From positions 25,909,432-25,973,431 of the forward strand of contig LS997566.1 of NCBI GenBank assembly GCA_000469685.2: a DNA stretch of 64,000 nucleotides. The letters run 5' to 3'. This document shows positions 25,937-37,780 of the stretch, piece by piece. A program made the translations under genes and the position numbers. Every line of letters begins with the position of its first letter. The stretch's first letter is position 1. This DNA is from Haemonchus contortus (taxonomy: Eukaryota > Nematoda > Chromadorea > Rhabditida > Trichostrongylidae). The notes under the pieces were generated by a model, which was not told where the DNA came from, did not search any database, and saw nothing but the letters and a program-made list of their open reading frames with translations.

Positions 25937-28043
25937 TTCCCAGACGAGTACACTACCTTTCAACCAGACTCTGAAGAATGAAAGGTGGGGTGGTAGTGGC
26001 GCTAGCGCCACATGGCACTACTTCATCTCGGGTGGCTTCTTTGTACCTGATTTCTCACAGCAAGCAGCAGTGGTCCCGCTGCATTTACTGCATTAGTTGT
26101 CTGAGGACCTGGGTCCTTCCTCCAGGGCCCATAGGTCCGCATGATCGGGTGCAGCACTCCGATTGTACTCTAACACCCCTGACTTTCATAATCAGAAATA
26201 TTCGAGTTGAACTCATTTAGAAAGTTCGCTTTAGCACTTGTACACTTCATCGTATCCATCTGATATAAATGCCGAAGCTGCAACACAAATTGATTCCGAT
26301 ACTGCGTTTGAACATCATCACAGAGGTGGGTCATTGCATGCGTTCAAAGGCGTAATTAATCTTCTAAACATGCCAAAAAACTCTGCCAGCGGTAAAATGA
26401 ACTTCCCCAACTAACTCATTCTTAGTACCCATTACCATCAAAGGCAAAGGTGTAGCAGTGTCAACTGGCGCCAGTACCGCACAGTCTTAAGCCCTTCCGT
26501 GGTCATATGAAAGGAACTAAACTCGTCACGCTTTCGAACCTCTCCACGAGCAGAAATAAAGTATTCTGAGGAAGCTTGTCTCAGTGTTTTATGCTCTTTC
26601 AACAGTTCAAACCCGTTCGAAGTTGGAGTTCAATCGATCAAACTCGTTCTATTGGCAACTTCATTCGAAAAGCACTCTGAATTTCCATATTGATACTCAT
26701 AATGAGCACCAGACATCTCGCCAACAAATCGCTTTCATCGAAGTTCTGGGATTGCCTCCAGAGATTCACCTTGGCTTTTGCACAACTTCATGGATATCCC
26801 AAATTCGTGCGGTTGACGCGGCACCGTGTGCTGTGCGTCGAGCTGATCGTCCTTAATCCGCTAATGACGTTGACGGCTTTCTTTCGTTGACGCCGTTCAT
26901 CCTTTACTGCTGTTGCCACTTATTGCGGTCAATTGTTCAACAATTGCTTCGAACAAAGGCAAACGCTCACGTCAAGAGCAGCATTCCATCAACCAATCAC
27001 AACATCCATTGACTGTCATGATCCCTTGATAGTAAAGACGATTTTTGTTGAATTTCCAGGAATTCAGGCCTATCCAGGGGAAACATTCGTTGGGGATTCA
27101 TGGAAGTTCCGGTGGTAGAAATTTTGACATGTTGATGGTGTGATCAATCAACACAGAAATTTTCTTTCTCAATCTGATGGTAACGTTCCTACGCGGTGGT
27201 TCCGTTCGCTTTTCGATTGCCACACATCAATTTGCCAATGTCATTCGAACCAACCGTTCAAGTAGGGTACGACCCGCTGTTTCGATCGTCTTAAGTGAGT
27301 AATTTTCATTTAGTACGTGCTGGAAGTTTAGGAAGCTGAGAAATGAGGAGAAGGAGTTTCCAATGCTCTTTCTTAAAAGCAAAACTACGAGCTCTTCAAC
27401 AGGTCGGTCTAGATACATTTTTCACTGAGAAACCACGAAAACACGAGATCAAAAAGTGCATCAAAAGAAGGACCATTTTCGTGAAGGGCGAGCTCAGTAA
27501 TACCAACGTAGGTGAATGTGGGCCCGGCCGACTTGAGTAGGCATCGTAACACACCACGAGTACTCAGATACAGACTTCAATGAATTTGTTGACGGATTCG
27601 CTCCTAGTTCAAAATTTTGGCAACTTACGGTTAACATCGGATTACATTACTATTTTAAGAGTGCAGCTTTCGTGCAACCTTCTTACACCTTCCTTCAACA
27701 ACATCTTCAAGTCTTTTAACTTCCATATTGGTTGCTCACTGATGTTATCAGTCCATCTGTTACTTTCGGAAAAATGAAGCTTTATGTTCTATTTACGAAC
27801 CACATTAACTGTATTTCCGTAATATCGCGATACTTTCGGTGCTACCCTAGCCTTCGCTGGTCACATGATGTTGCGGGCTGGTCCTGTCGAAACAATTATC
27901 TATCATGATGCCACCATAGTAATCTCGATTCAACAAAGAATGTACTCTTCAGACGAGAATTTAGCTCTTTCCATCTATCCTGGTTAGCTCCAATACGTGC
28001 GACTTTTCATTTGATGATCTTTTCTTAGAAGTGATATTATCAG
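25937..28043. other. Intergenic or intronic, nothing recognised
   Basis: Several short open frames (26584-26856, 27343-27540) are seen without domain or splice support. No transposon ends were recognised. Confidence 0.4.
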
Positions 28044-28279
28044 GATTCCAGTTTTCCATCATATCTCGGAATAAACGTCACGTCACGTCACGAATTTCAA
28101 TTGTTCTTGAGAAAATTAGAACGAAAGTCTTAGATCAGTACCTTTTAAATATAATACGTAACGAAATAAAACAAAAGATGCTCAAGGGATTGCAGTCATC
28201 GGTTCCACTACACCCAGCTCAAAAGAAGTATTTTTCCCACAATATAACTCTTTACGCAGGCGCACTTCTATACGAATGG
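28044..28279 (+). CDS. Candidate internal exon, function unknown
   Basis: A 78-codon open frame lies between a good acceptor (TATTATCAG|GA) and a consensus donor (GAATGG|GTAAGT). The translation is Lys/Ile/Leu-rich with no stop, for example KKYFSHNITLYAGALLYEW at its end. No family is recognised and no neighbouring exons could be linked, so the gene model is incomplete or absent. Confidence 0.3.
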
Positions 28280-29773
28280 GTAAGTAAATGGTTGAAAACT
28301 AGGCGGAAGCCAACGCCATCGTGTTTTTAGCGACTCTTGAAGGACCACTCAAATATCACGGAACTGAACGTGGACACAGGCGGATATGCGAAAATCACCC
28401 ACCTACATTAGTTCATTTTTATTTGTTTACTCATTTATTTGACTATTCAGATTCATCTTTACATTTGCCATTGTTTACAGTGGAAAACTCAACATTGAAA
28501 GCATTCAAACTGGTCGCCTAGAAACGTTGGAAAGCAAATTTCATGGACAGATGTCACATGAGAGATCCTTTTCTACGATAAATTTTCCAAGAAGCGCAGT
28601 TGATGTGTATCTTTTTCGAAGCATGTAGAAGATACTGTGATCACCCCACCACCAATTAGTGGTGTTTCAATTCAGCAAATCCGAAGGTCTAGAGGTTCGA
28701 AAACAGCATGAGTACAGGTGTCAAGTATTGGTTGTGCGGTAATTATCCCAAAGTTTGACCCTAACGAGAACCCCTGCCGGGAAAACTCAAGCACTAAATG
28801 TCTTCATGGTTTACGTAATCCCCAATACAAACATCGCAACCGTTTGCTACGACCGTTCATCAAACGCTTACCGCCAGTAATTACCCGTAACCACAATTGA
28901 CAGAGCATCCGCCAACTTCAAAAGTTTGAGCAGTAACTACATCGCTAGTATAGTATGGGCGGGAGGGTAGGGCGGCCATAATGAGGAAAATCATCTACCC
29001 ATGAAGGCAAATTCACAGCTTATTTTGTAGTGGTTATAAAAACCCTGCAACACACCCTGCGGTTTTATAAAAGGCGTTGAACACCACTGGACCATAGAGT
29101 GAACGCCCCGGAGAGACTATGCACAGATACAAATTTGTAGTCAGAAGGAAATGGGAGCAGGGCCAGGCTCTTCCGGTCCAAGCAATCTTTCCTTCCTTGG
29201 TCCTCAATTAAGACTGCGTTTGTCCATGGTAATGTAAGAAATGAGCCGTATGACTTACCCTGAAAGCACATGTTCGAATGCTCAGATCAAGCCAACACCT
29301 TCATGACAGCCGCAACCACGCGTGCTACGGGAGGTATATGAATGAATCTGGTTCCGGGTGATAGAAGACTATAGCAAAAAATAGTTTTTTCCCGAAATTT
29401 GTAGAAGTCTGTCAAAAACTCAAACCATCTGCGTCCAACTGTAACGAGAAAAAGCGTGAAATGATGGAAACAATGAGCCAGATGTGCGGTAATCCATTCC
29501 TTCGACTAATACTTTTCTTATCCAAAGTCCTATCGAACACCTGACTAATAGGGGGAACGTTAATTGGTATCGTGTAGATTGTTAACAGCATCCAACTAGC
29601 TCGTTCATTCCATTAATTAGGCAATTAGAGAGAACAGCCTTTCTAACTTTGTGTCAATTCCACTGTATTGCTCTCGGCTCCTGAATATTGGGATAGAAAT
29701 CTTCTTTTTTGAAATCGTGCGCAGGAAAGTGCAGAAAAATGTGGAGCTACGATCCAACTTGATGAGGTTTCCT
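28280..29773. other. Intergenic, nothing recognised
   Basis: No motif-bearing frame, RNA gene or repeat partner was found in this stretch. Confidence 0.4.
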
Positions 29774-30032
29774 TGGGAGACGGGCGTTAGGAACGATTTT
29801 GGGTAATCGATTCGCCGCACGCGGCTGTCGCGGACCACTCATTCGCCGTTATTACAGCTCTAGCGTTCTTCATACACTTAATCGATATGTGATCATTATT
29901 TTATGCATAATTCTACTATTACTACTTTTGTTCTTGTATTTCTTACCTACTGCTGCATCCTGCTACATTCCTTCGCGCGCGACGCCCATCTCATCGCGAC
30001 GCGACTATTTCGTTCCTAACGCACCACACCCG
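29774..30032 (+). mobile_element. 260-bp inverted-repeat element, copy 2
   Basis: Inverted counterpart of 19130-19389: it starts GGGAGACGGGCGTTAGGAAC and ends GTTCCTAACGCACCACACCCG. The AT-rich core (ATTATGCATAAAATAAT and similar) is conserved. It lies about 350 bp upstream of the SIX gene start. Confidence 0.75.
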
Positions 30033-30384
30033 GTTTTCTTCAGCCTTCATCCAAAACTTTCCGTTGCTCTTACTTCTGCTGGGGAATGAACGTTTCTGTA
30101 TTGTCGTTCTGTATGCTGTATTCTGCAACGCTTTCATCTAGAGATGAGCTAATTTATGCAGAACCGATCAGATTTCGAGGCTGACATTCGAGAGGAAGAG
30201 TCCAATTAAGTGGGCAGGTGCCGCTCGAATACGGTACTGCCATCGGGTGGCCAATCACGGCTGCCCATCACGACCCCGCCCACCATTCCTGGAGCCGTTC
30301 ATGCGGAGCTAATTGCTGCTTGGTGATGTGTTATTTTGACCCGTAGTGTCAAGTTTAATCCCCGTTGCATCTCCGGTTCACAAA

Positions 30385-33300
30385 ATGGCCGGCACTTCCT
30401 TCTCCAATCAGCAGGTACGACAGGTAGCCCAGTGTTCTCGACTTTCTACTTAATGAGTAAAATTTTCAGTTGGATGTAATCTGCACTGCCCTTTATCAGG
30501 CAAAAGACGGTGATCAGCTGGTCCATCTTTTCCGAGACATCGATTCGCAAGTGTTGTGCTCCGAGTGGACCTCACAACCCGTCCGAATCGGTATGGCTGG
30601 CTTATTTGTTCTCTGCCGTACATAATTTTTCTTGTGTTATTGTTGGTAGAAACACGTTCTGTGGTTTTCTTGCTTTCTCTCTGCTATGGCAGCCGCACCT
30701 GTGGTGAATGCTTCTGCTGTTTGAAGAGCCAACACTGATTCATATAAAAACCAGAAATTTTCGGTGGGCTTCCGAATCTTCAGAAGTATCAGGCTTACAG
30801 CTACAGTGTCATTTCGCACCTTTGTCTCAAGATACAAATCTTATAGAGTCTATCGATCTAATAGGTTTCAATGACTCCTCGACACCTTGCTATCAAGTGT
30901 GGAGTTGACAAATTGAAAGGCCGTGCTTCTTTACCAGTGATTTCCATAGGAATGGAAAACTCGATTGGTTTTGCATGCATACTTGCTATTTTACTTGGGC
31001 GACGCCAATTTTAAAAGAATTTGCTTCGGCAGCAACGGGAGTAGTTTATTTGGGAGTATTTTTTTGTTTTCCTGTTGTTCAGTGCGTACGTTCGCTTGGA
31101 CATTCATGGAAGAGTCATATCGCTGTCAGTTTTTACCATTGGAGAATTTTTTAACCTCCTCAGGAGGGTTACATGTTGCCATACTCGTCCGTTTGAATGC
31201 TGTCATTGAAGGGAAGGTGCTCCACCTACAGTTGTTGAGGTCGAGTTGATATCTGATGACACTTAAGAAGTTGCACCCTGCTGTCACAAACTCCTAAATC
31301 ACGATGCTCCTGATCTTTTTCCAGCATACATTTACGCTCTCTATCATGCCGGCAACTATGACCGATTATTCGAGGTGATAGGGAGATCGAGATTCGACGA
31401 GAGATACTACAAAGAATTACAAGAAATATGGTACAAAGCACGATATAAAGAGGTAAAATCATAGTGAACTGTACCTTTTCTCTTTGAGTTTTTTTTTTAG
31501 AAATTCTGTCGTAATTCCGAAAATATATGATGCTGAGTTAGCGCATAGGAAAGAGGCCTTCTATAGAGTTGTCAGTGTATGTAGCCTGCATAACCTGTTG
31601 TTCTTCTTATATAGAAAACGTCCTTCTTAACCAAAAAATTTTCGAACTTCCCAAAAGTCTTCTTCCTAGATCTTTCGCAGACAGTTTGGGTGGTTTCACG
31701 GGAGTAAGCATTCATTTAACTACACTACTCTCCTCCTCAATTTCCTTTACCATGTGGGGTACTAAATCTCAGCTAGTAGATCTCAGCCCATTCCACTCAT
31801 GAGCTTCTTCATCATTCAGTCAAGCAAACCAAGAGAAAAAGGGAAAATAGAAAAGCCAAAATTTGTACTCTTCATGTCTACTTTCCAGTTTGGAACGTAT
31901 TAGGTTGACGCATAATTATTGCGGATTTTTTCGCGGCTTTTTTTCTCTCTATAGAATTTGAATATTGAGTTCGGGTTTTTTCTAGAAATGATCTACTCGA
32001 TTTTCCCTACAAGAATATACTCAAAAAACCATCCGCATATTCGCGAAATTAGGCTTAACTACTTCGAGAAAGATCGGAAGGTGGCACAGTCATTCCGCGA
32101 TCTCAGTAACTTTTCGGCGATCGAACAATCAGCCAGAGCCAACCAAGAAATGGGATCTGCCCCTAAATCTGCCATATTCACCAGCAGAAACTTTTATGAT
32201 TTATCTCGTCAACCGTTCATCGAGAAAATGGCTAGAGAGTAGAAGTTACGTCGATTTGGGTGACTTGATGGCCGATGTCAAGGCGTGGATCGCCCGTAAG
32301 GACCAAAACTTCTTCGCTTTTGGGATCCGACTAACTAATCAATGGGAAGCAGTGCTTGACGTAGATGGTAAATAAGTTCCGGAGTAATTATTTGAATATG
32401 TCTTTGCTTAGTATTTCTATAATTTCCTTAAGTAAAATTTGCTGGAAAAAATCCGCAATAATTATGCATCAACCTAATATATAAAGGCAGGTAAGAAATA
32501 TGAATATGAAAAATATCAAAATGTTTGACCGTATTTGACCGTGTTTGACCACCAGGAAATCTTGTGTACTTTCACTAAATCACCTAATGAACGATCGCCG
32601 AAAAGTTACTGAGATCGCGGAATGACTGCGTCACCTTCCAATTTTTCTCGAAGTAGTAAAGCCTAATTTTGCGAATATTCGGATGGTTTTTTGAGTATAT
32701 TCCTGTAGAAGGAATCAACAGATCATTTCTAGAAAAAACCCGAATTCAATATTCGAGTTCTATCAAGAGAAAAAGAGCCGCGAAAAATCCGCAATAATTA
32801 TGCATCAACCTAATAGAATCTTCTCGAAATCATCCTCCCCAATAAAACCAGCTGCACTTACTTCTATGGCTATTTAGCCAACCGCGATCCACCTGACTAT
32901 TCATTAACACTAATTTCTTCGAGCGCTCCTTGTTATTAGACAGGAATGGATACAGCCTATTCTAGTCGTACTGGTCCTCCTCTAGAATTCGTTCATAAGA
33001 ACTGTTTTTTTTAATGTCACAAGAATGTTTCTTGGAGGGATCTAAAGCACCCCGTTATTGGCGTTCACATTGTTGCTGACTGTATTTGGTGTCAGTTTTC
33101 TTGCAATGTATGGTCACATTTTTTGGCGATTATTCTGTTAATGCTTATTCTTCCCCTTACACTGCTGATGATGCCTCTCGCTCCAGGCTCGGCTGGGGCT
33201 GATTCGATGAAAATCCTGGAAAGCTAATATGTCAAAAATAGTTTGGCTTTTGACGATGGGAAAATCTACTTCGGAGTTTTTCAGAATGAGTCAAAACGTG

Positions 33301-33775
33301 GAAAGGAATTAGGTGCGGTGGAGAAGTATCGGCTACGGCGAAAATACCCACCACCCCGAAGCATTTGGGACGGACAGGAAACCATCTACTCATTCAAGGA
33401 AAATAGTAGAAAGGTATAGACAATCATTTAGTTGGTTCTGGATTCCACTTCAAATGAAATTATTTTTCAGTATTTGAAGCAGTTCTACAAGCAAAATCAG
33501 TATCCAACCCTCGAACAAAAGAAGGAAATTTCTCGAGCTACAGATTTGGAGATCGTGCAGGTCCCCAGCTTTCCTTTCTGATACTTATCGCCATATGTAA
33601 AAAAACATGCGTTCAGATTTCAAACTGGTTCAAGAATCGTCGTCAGAGGGATAAGACGAGGATGGAGTGCGCGCAGTATGGTCGACCGCAAATGGTGCAA
33701 CTACAAACACTCGCCTACAGTAATCTACCACTGAATATGAATATCAGTATGCCGTATTCGTGCAAAATGGAGTAA
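30385..33775 (+). CDS. SIX/sine-oculis family homeobox transcription factor, six exons
   Basis: Nuclear DNA-binding regulator of 218 aa. Exons 30385-30414, 30470-30590, 31325-31452, 33285-33413, 33471-33560 and 33617-33775 join with matching phases. The SIX domain occupies about residues 11-110: [20 protein letters not shown], then [20 protein letters not shown], then [12 protein letters not shown] and [20 protein letters not shown]. The homeodomain starts at [17 protein letters not shown] and ends with the recognition helix [14 protein letters not shown]. Tetrapeptide ETIY in the N-terminal arm resembles the ETVY of Six4/5 (UNC-39 class) rather than ETSY (Six1/2) or QKTH (Six3/6). The start is the first ATG, giving a 10-residue lead. 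The C-terminal tail is only about 38 residues, so the protein is short for the family. Intron 3 contains two mariner remnants. Two AATAAA signals follow the stop immediately. Paralogue assignment is inference. Confidence 0.93.
31900..32477 (+). mobile_element. Mariner element, internally deleted
   Basis: The left end TTAGGTTGACGCATAATTAT and right end ATAATTATGCATCAACCTAA are mariner-type inverted repeats flanked by TA (31898-31899 and 32478-32479). The left part encodes degenerate transposase N-terminus ([19 protein letters not shown]). The right part encodes the C-terminus ([20 protein letters not shown], then VLDVDGK) with stops and frame changes. The middle, including the catalytic core, is missing. 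At 578 bp it is less than half a usual 1.3-kb mariner. It lies in intron 3 of the SIX gene. Confidence 0.85.
32590..32813 (-). mobile_element. Mariner 5' fragment, inverted
   Basis: Reverse-complement copy of the first ~215 bp of the neighbouring mariner, from the terminal repeat (ending ATGCATCAACCTAA at 32813, then TA) to the ATCGCCGAAAAGTTACTGAG block. The other end is lost. Together with the first element it could fold into a long hairpin in the SIX pre-mRNA. Confidence 0.82.
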
Positions 33776-33789
33776 AATAAATGAATAAA
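33776..33789 (+). terminator. Poly(A) signals of the SIX gene
   Basis: Two AATAAA hexamers at 33776-33781 and 33784-33789 begin directly after the TAA stop. The 3' UTR would therefore be very short. Confidence 0.6.
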
Positions 33790-33821
33790 GATAAAATTCA
33801 CTCGAATTACCTACAACAATC

Positions 33822-34274
33822 GATTCTAAGTGGGTGGGGGGAGGGCACGCGGCGCGGCACCCTGCGCCCTCTCCAGCGAGATAGTAGAGAAGGAGGAGTA
33901 GTCGGGCCCCTTTAGGGACGTTTCTTAGCTTTTTATGTTATAACTAAGTATTTTTACCTAAATTTAGAAGGGGGGGGGGGGAACTCCGGGGTTGGTGAGC
34001 CAATTGAACGTTCAACTTTCATCTCATCTCAGCTTTTTGCACGAGATAACCATCTCACTCACCCCGGAGCCCCTCCCTTTTTTAAAAAATACGTTTTATC
34101 GGCTTAGAAGACTATCCATAATATGCAAGCATATTAACATGCGTTAAGAGTCAGTTTGTTCTGAATCACGAAACACATCAGTACAACCTCACCTTTCCTT
34201 CTCAAACTCGTGCACACTACTATGCGCGCAGGGTGCCGCGCCGCGTGACCCCCCCCCCCTAACCACTTAGCACC
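33822..34274 (+). mobile_element. hAT-like MITE, copy 1
   Basis: The terminal repeats are GATTCTAAGTGGGTGGGGGG and, at the other end, CCTAACCACTTAGCACC. Flanks CAACAATC and CGACAATC (7 of 8 identical) look like an 8-bp target duplication. An inner pair, ACTCCGGGGTTGGTGAG and CTCACTCACCCCGGAG, gives a nested stem. It matches the copy at 50841-51275 throughout. It begins 46 bp after the SIX stop codon. Confidence 0.82.
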
Positions 34275-34351
34275 CGACAATCATATGTTTATCTATTGTA
34301 TAGCTAATTGGTGTTGGTGAATGTCCAACGGGTTACGAATGCGTTCCGACC

Positions 34352-34632
34352 GAGAAACGTTCGTTGCGCGCGTCCGTCGAAACTAGGACACTCCGCCCAC
34401 TTCGCTCGCGGCGCAGCCCAATGCGTTCTCGAGGTGACGTTACAGTACCGTTCAATGTTAGTGGAGCGAATGGTTTGCACAAGTCCGTGTTATCTTTTCT
34501 TCATAGTGAGTGCCGTGGACCAAGCGTCAATCGTATGCACCACTCAAAACTGCGACAATTGTCAAAAATCGCGGGATGACGCGCCGCGTGGCGTGACCTA
34601 GTTCCTACGGACGCGCGCAACGAAGCGCACCC
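34352..34632 (+). mobile_element. MULE-like MITE, copy 1
   Basis: It starts GAGAAACGTTCGTTGCGCGC and ends GCGCGCAACGAAGCGCACCC. The GTTGCGCGCGTCCGTCGAAA end is inverted at the right. Imperfect 9-bp flanks GTTCCGACC and CTTTCGACC fit a target duplication. Same family as 37204, 50316, 54419 and 55015. Non-coding. Confidence 0.85.
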
Positions 34633-34860
34633 CTTTCGACCATGTCAACCATGCCGCCCTTAAAAGGGCACAGACGTTTCTTCCAGGAACGCTACCGTGC
34701 CACGTCCTAGATGTAAGCAGAGAGTTTCGCTGATTGCAGCCTGACGGCCAAAGGGGGAGGGGTGGGGGCTTGAGTTGGGTATCGCAACGCTGTTCGGGCG
34801 TTATGGAATCCAGTCTCCGCCGTAAATAGTTGACAGAATTTGTGCTCGAACCTAGATCAG

Positions 34861-35079
34861 CTGCTCTCAGACCTCAACGATCCATCCGACCGACCATCCG
34901 TCCGTCCGTTCAACGCGTGCGCGACGGGGTCGCGTGTGTTGTTGACAGTACTAGATCACGTGCCAGCGCTGTCAACACTACTCTAGCGCCGCCGTCACAG
35001 CACGCAAGCGACCGCCGTCGCGCACGCGTTGAACCGACGGACGGACGGACGGTCGTCGAAGTCTGAAAGCGGCCACTGA
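34861..35079. mobile_element. GGCTGCTTTCATA-family foldback element, copy 3
   Basis: The left end GCTGCTCTCAGAC pairs with the right end GTCTGAAAGCGGCC. The stem is built of CCGTCCGTCCGTTCAACGCG against CGCGTTGAACCGACGGACGG. The centre TTGACAGTACTAG..GCGCTGTCAACA is shared with the element at 37591. Non-coding. Confidence 0.75.
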
Positions 35080-37203
35080 AGTGCACAAGCACGAGGCCAT
35101 TATTTGATAGTGCTAGATATACTCCCCGAGAACAGTACAGCGTCCTCATGACGTATCTATACAGCTAATAACGTCGTTTTATTAACTGCTGCTCTTATCA
35201 CGGTTCATAGTTATCGCAAGAGTATTGAGTTACGAGCACGGCATTAGACCTTAGTAGTAGCATTGACCTTTAACATACATTTACTTCCGGAGCAACTACT
35301 CAGTCACTCTACCGAGACAACGCGCTCTATCGAACTGAGCCTAGTGCCAGCTACAAGGGGAAAGATAGCGAGTTAGGAACATAGTAAGGTGGAAAAGGAA
35401 GCGCTCAGAAAGCATATTCACTTATCGATCGGGCCTAAGGAATAGGCAACGATGACGAAATTCGTATAAAACTGCCAAGTGCGACAACCCGATCCAAGAG
35501 GGTATAGTACCTTTTCCTCGAATGGCGTGTCGCACTCGCCTCACACGATCGCGGGAAGTCGATGAACGGTAAAGTTTCAATGTTCAGTGAAAGGATACTG
35601 TAGTCGTCAAAGAGTCACTGCCGCTTGCCCGGATAACGGAACTTGTCCCCTATCGCGGCATTCTCCCTTGCGGCATGCGGTAACTGTCACTGCAATTACC
35701 GTACTCACCCCGCCTCCCGCCAATCGATAGGACGCGATATTTTTCCTTGACTGGCTTGCTTTTTTATTGAATTTTATCGTTTTTTCTTCTGTTTCTTTTT
35801 AGTTTTCATGTTTATTAGACTTAATTGATTAAAATGACTCCTCCTATATAAACGACGATCAAGACCGCATTGGAATTGAAAAAAGTGGCCAGCCAATTCA
35901 AATAATTAAAGGACTCCCTACCTCACAAATTGCGCGCTCCAATCTTCCATCGCAGTCCTGCGATAGGCGGCGGGTGCGGCGTGTGCGACGCCGTGTTAGG
36001 GGAGAAGTTCCCGGACCCCTGCCGCTTGCCCTGGGAATTCGGGGAGGAATGCCGCTTTCCGATTAAGGTGACCCAAGCTCCTCTCTTCTCTGTTATTGCA
36101 GTTGATATATTAAGCACTTTAGCAAAATGCGTAAGCTGTGAAAACCGGATGCGATCATTCTCCTAATCGAAAAGTCATACTACACTTAGCTATATCCATA
36201 TTCTTCGAAGACGATGATGTAGAGTTTCGGCATGTATATATAAATATGGTCGTATACTGACAGAGGTAGCAGTGTAAGATCGATGTGACAAAGTTCTGAA
36301 ATCATGTCAATGTGCAAAATTTTGGAACCGTACTCATGGCCCTCATAAAGCGATGTCAAAGTGGTTGAGTAATGAAGAAACCTTTTCACCCTGCAATGTT
36401 TTTTCCGCCGTCTTTTTTTTACTACGCTTACAACTGAAATTAGACTAAAACATCACCATAATTAGGGCGGAGGTGGTGTAGTGGCAAGTGGCGCACTATC
36501 TTACACGCATGGTCAGAGGCTTGTTGTGGCCAGCCGATGTGCAAGGAAGTGCTTTCACCATGCCAGACGAATCTGGTACCAACTTACCGGCCCCTCTTGG
36601 CCTTGGGCCAATATCGATCGGGATTCGACCTCTTGACAATGCGTGTATGATAGCGCCAGGTGCCATTAAACCACCTCCTACCAATTGCCAATAAGATAGT
36701 GCCAATAAGAGAAGAAACACTGAATCAGACGCCTTCGTCCCATAGTCATTTTACAACTGCAACACTTATCTGGAGGTCTTCACGATTCATAGCGGTAGTG
36801 AGCATCCGCTTCCAAAAACCTTCTGTAGAGCCATTATGCCTATGATACGTAATATGAGGTGTGTATCTCAAACTTACACAAGTGATGCGTACCTCGGTAA
36901 ACGTCCCTATGGTACCTCAGGCGGTCGAAAAAGTTTTCAAATCGGTGCAAATCAGTGAATCAAACCTCTCAGTCGATTTTTTATCACAACATGACTTATA
37001 GCTCGGGTGAGACGAAGTACTGCTCAAGGGCAACAATGTCAACAATGTGACTCATGAAGTCTACTCATCCTTCTGCACCTGGTGGTTGCTACAAACCAGT
37101 ATTCGTCACGCACATGGTGAGAACAGCAGCACTTCAGGAAAGCGAGAGGTGAAAACCGGCCACCGAAGCTGGCTAAACTCTATACGTGGTACAGAAGATT
37201 ACC
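35080..37203. other. Intergenic, nothing recognised
   Basis: No gene is supported. At 36465-36710 a GGAGGTGGTGTAGTGGCAAG start resembles a Pol III A box, and GCACTATCTTA there is repeated inverted near 36690. No B box is seen, so a tRNA-derived SINE is only a weak possibility. Confidence 0.35.
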
Positions 37204-37391
37204 GGGTGCGCTTCGTTGCGCGTATCCGTCGAAACTAGGTCACGCCGCAGCCGACGTACGCGGCGAGTCGGCCCGCGATATTTGACAGACGTCGCAATTG
37301 TCATTGGGGCATACGCTTTGCGTTTGGTCTTCGGCAGTCAGTTCAAGAAGAAGATAACACAGACAAGTGCACATCATTTGCTCCAATGACG
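37204..37391 (-). mobile_element. MULE-like MITE, truncated copy 2
   Basis: It begins GGGTGCGCTTCGTTGCGCG and matches the family in reverse through CGCGATATTTGACAGACGTC and the CTCCAATGAC block. Similarity then stops and the distal terminal repeat is not recognisable. Confidence 0.75.
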
Positions 37392-37590
37392 AAATGCGAG
37401 CTCGTGTGCTACAGTTCGTTTCGGGAACGTCACGGGTACCGATGAATGGATTCCGAGAATTATATGGCAATTGACTGATTAGTGGAATTTTCTATTTAAC
37501 TTTTTCTATCAAGAAAGGCCTAGTTTACCAATGTACCACGAGTGGAAGTTGGCTTTCATTATAATTTGGAAGGAGTGGGAAGTATCCAGA

Positions 37591-37780
37591 TGGCTGTCAT
37601 GTTCTTCCGACCGTGCGTCCGACCGACCGACCGACAGGGTGTTGTTGGTCATGTGTTGACAACCCTGAACGCCGATGGATCTCGCGCCAGTGTTGTCAAC
37701 AAGTGGCTGGCGCCGCCGTCGATCGGTCGGTCGGACGGACGCAAGGTCGACAGGCACACCGGTGAACTCAGAAAGCGGAT
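37591..37780. mobile_element. GGCTGCTTTCATA-family foldback element, copy 4
   Basis: The left part TGGCTGTCATGTTCTTCCGACC leads into a (CGAC/CCGA)-rich stem that pairs with GGTCGGTCGGACGGACGCAA. The right end is CTCAGAAAGCGG. The centre GTTGTTG..GCCAGTGTTGTCAACA is shared with copy 3. More degraded than the others. Confidence 0.6.

Noticed and set aside
31018..31036. TTTGCTTCGGCAGCAA resembles the 5' end of U6 snRNA
   Set aside because: Only about 15 bases match; the sequence after the match does not follow U6 and no Pol III terminator or conserved core is present.
30959..31249. Using the [12 protein letters not shown] frame as a coding SIX exon
   Set aside because: Its phase does not fit exon 2 or exon 4, and exon 31325-31452 joins perfectly to both neighbours.
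34830..35066. Long open frames on both strands over Arg/Pro-rich peptides
   Set aside because: They coincide with the GC-rich palindromic stem of a foldback element, which is open in several frames by composition.
36465..36710. Possible tRNA or tRNA-derived SINE (A-box-like GGTGGTGTAGTGGCAAG)
   Set aside because: No B box at the expected distance and no cloverleaf can be drawn.
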